Assembly (NCBI GenBank): GCA_028692395.1
Contig: JAQUXP010000022.1
Location: forward strand, 1 to 60,979
Length of the DNA: 60,979 nucleotides
Source of the DNA: Lachnospiraceae bacterium
Lineage (GTDB): Bacteria > Bacillota > Clostridia > Lachnospirales > Lachnospiraceae
Direction: 5' to 3'
Shown here: positions 59,691-60,979 of the stretch, in pieces
Layout of the letters: every line of letters begins with the position of its first letter
Position numbering within the stretch: the first letter of the stretch is position 1
Made by a program: the position numbers and the translations under genes
Notes under the pieces: generated by a model
What the model saw: the letters and a program-made list of their open reading frames with translations, nothing else
What the model was told of the DNA's origin: nothing
Database searches by the model: none

Positions 59691-60979
59691 ATGAAGAATG
59701 TATTAGAATATCTGGAAAAAACGGCAGAGTGCTATCCGATAAAAACGGCGGTCGATGATGGCAGGCTTCATTTTACCTATCGGGAGCTTGTGGAGCTTTC
59801 GAAGCGTATGGGATGTGCTCTGAGTCAGCGGATACAGCCGAAGACTCCGGTGGTTGTATGTATGGAAAAAAGTGCGATTACGCTGGCAGTCATGTATGGA
59901 ATATTGTATGCAGGAGGATTTTATGTCATTGTGAACCCGGAGCAGCCGGCAGCACGCATAGGCGAAATTCTGGATGTGCTGGATGCACAGCTGATTGTCA
60001 GTGACAGAGATCAAAGAAAGCTTTTGAAAAATGCAGGACGAAAGGAAAAGATAGTCTTACCGGCAGAGATTATGAATCCCACGATTGACGGAAAGCTCCT
60101 GAAAGAGATTCGAAGCAGAAGCCGGGAATCAGATTATCTGTATGTGATTTTTACATCCGGTTCCACAGGTACTCCCAAGGGGGTTATTGTGACGCATGGG
60201 GCAGTTATTCACTTTATTACACATTTTCTGCGTGCTTTTCAGATTTCCAGCGAAGACAAAATCGGGAATCAGGCTCCCTTTGATTTTGATGTTTCAGTAA
60301 AGGACATCTATTCCTGCCTGATGACCGGAGCTACCCTGGTACTGATTCCAAAGAACTTATTTTCCCTTCCCTCCGTATTGCTGGACTATCTGTGTGAGAA
60401 AGAGGTCACTACCCTAATCTGGGCGGTGTCTGCCTTATGCATGATTTCGTCTCTAAGGGGTTTTCAATACAGGATTCCCACAGCGGTAAGACGTGTTTTG
60501 TTCAGTGGTGAGGTGATGCCGGTCCGGCAGCTGAGAATATGGCAGGAGGCGCTGCCGGAAACTGAGTTTGTTAATCTGTATGGTCCCTCAGAGATTACCT
60601 GTAACTGTACCTATTATTGTGTGGAGCAGTGTTTTCAGGATGGGGAAAAACTTCCCCTTGGAGCTGCATTTCCAGGAAGAAAGGTTTTTCTTCTGGATGA
60701 AGAGAGACGGGAGATTCTGCAGCCCGGCATAACGGGAGAGATTTGTGTGGCAGGGGAATCTCTGTCTGAAGGCTACTATCGTAATCCGGAGGAAACAGCG
60801 AAAAGATTTATCTTCTATTCTGCCGGAAATGGTCAAATCTACAGAAGTTATCTGACGGGAGATCTTGGATGCTATGGAAAAACCGGGGAGCTGTACTTTC
60901 AGGGACGAAAAGATTTCCAGATTAAACATATGGGGCATCGGATTGAGCTGGAAGAAATTGAGGAGGTATTGGGACGTAT
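59691..60979 (+). CDS. AMP-binding adenylation protein, DltA/NRPS-like (cut by window edge)
   Basis: 429 codons are visible. ANL-family adenylating core: A3 motif YVIFTSGSTGTPKGVIVTH, A5 FVNLYGPSEITCNCTYY, A7 YRSYLTGDLGCYGKTGELYF, A8 GRKDFQIKHMGHRIELEEIE. Sequence around FDFDVSVKDIYSCLMTGATL resembles D-alanine ligase DltA, so it probably activates an amino acid and loads a carrier protein. The carrier domain or partner lies beyond the window. An Sfp-type PPTase gene 5 kb upstream could supply its carrier. AGAGGG precedes the ATG. Confidence 0.85.
   Translation, partial: MKNVLEYLEKTAECYPIKTAVDDGRLHFTYRELVELSKRMGCALSQRIQPKTPVVVCMEKSAITLAVMYGILYAGGFYVIVNPEQPAARIGEILDVLDAQLIVSDRDQRKLLKNAGRKEKIVLPAEIMNPTIDGKLLKEIRSRSRESDYLYVIFTSGSTGTPKGVIVTHGAVIHFITHFLRAFQISSEDKIGNQAPFDFDVSVKDIYSCLMTGATLVLIPKNLFSLPSVLLDYLCEKEVTTLIWAVSALCMISSLRGFQYRIPTAVRRVLFSGEVMPVRQLRIWQEALPETEFVNLYGPSEITCNCTYYCVEQCFQDGEKLPLGAAFPGRKVFLLDEERREILQPGITGEICVAGESLSEGYYRNPEETAKRFIFYSAGNGQIYRSYLTGDLGCYGKTGELYFQGRKDFQIKHMGHRIELEEIEEVLGR

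Overview
The window looks like chromosome of an anaerobic Firmicute of the class Clostridia, most likely Lachnospiraceae and possibly a Blautia-like acetogen. The signs are strong GGAGG ribosome binding sites, T-box, TPP, cobalamin and preQ1 leaders, tetrapyrrole synthesis from glutamate, an anaerobic cobalamin pathway, corrinoid methyl transfer, and the order rho, rpmE, DUF1385, prmC, prfA. The genus is an inference. There is no phage, insertion sequence, integrase or CRISPR array.

Layout. 1-3664: end of a cobalamin operon (cbiB partial, cobD, cbiP, cbiC). 3713-13525: a T-box leader with an apparent isoleucine specifier, then a TRAP transporter whose large permease carries two near-identical binding domains, then a complete Opp/Dpp peptide ABC transporter. 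13566-20676: a LysE exporter and a corrinoid methyltransferase locus (reductive activator, DUF2284 protein, divergent PucR-type regulator, methyl-THF methyltransferase, corrinoid protein, UroD-family methyltransferase). 20695-25726: TPP riboswitch and thiC, a SAM methyltransferase, a membrane-anchored unknown, a MATE pump and a small acidic protein. 25752-25995: a long near-perfect palindrome. 26006-29901 (minus): a cobalamin riboswitch driving cbiM, cbiN, cbiQ and a cbiO-cbiK fusion. 30005-36357: hemA, precorrin-2 dehydrogenase, hemC, cobA-hemD, hemB, hemL. 36500-40380: a low-complexity protein, a candidate small RNA, an AraC regulator, a GH127 arabinofuranosidase and a rhodanese. 40510-49262: housekeeping genes (yfcE, rRNA methyltransferase, rdgB, phosphoesterase, seven tRNAs, rho, rpmE, DUF1385, prmC, prfA). 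49218-53543: an accessory insertion zone. 53669-60979: ECF sigma factor, Sfp-type PPTase, QueT with preQ1 riboswitch, serine hydrolase, HAD phosphatase, EIIC-like permease and the start of a DltA/NRPS-like adenylation protein.

How it fits together. Most of the first 36 kb serves corrinoid chemistry. The hem/cobA genes make precorrin-2, CbiMNQO brings in cobalt, CbiK (fused to CbiO) inserts it, CbiC, CbiP, CobD and CbiB finish the ring and its side chain, and the methyltransferase locus uses a corrinoid to pass methyl groups to tetrahydrofolate.

The most unusual features are: (1) the DctM-DctP-DctP fusion under a T-box; (2) three copies of the 3' end of prfA plus its terminator, bracketing two blocks of accessory genes; (3) the CbiO-CbiK fusion; (4) the 244-bp palindrome; (5) an intergenic hairpin family with a compensatory base change; (6) two candidate small RNA genes. 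All identities rest on reading translations and motifs; no database search was run.
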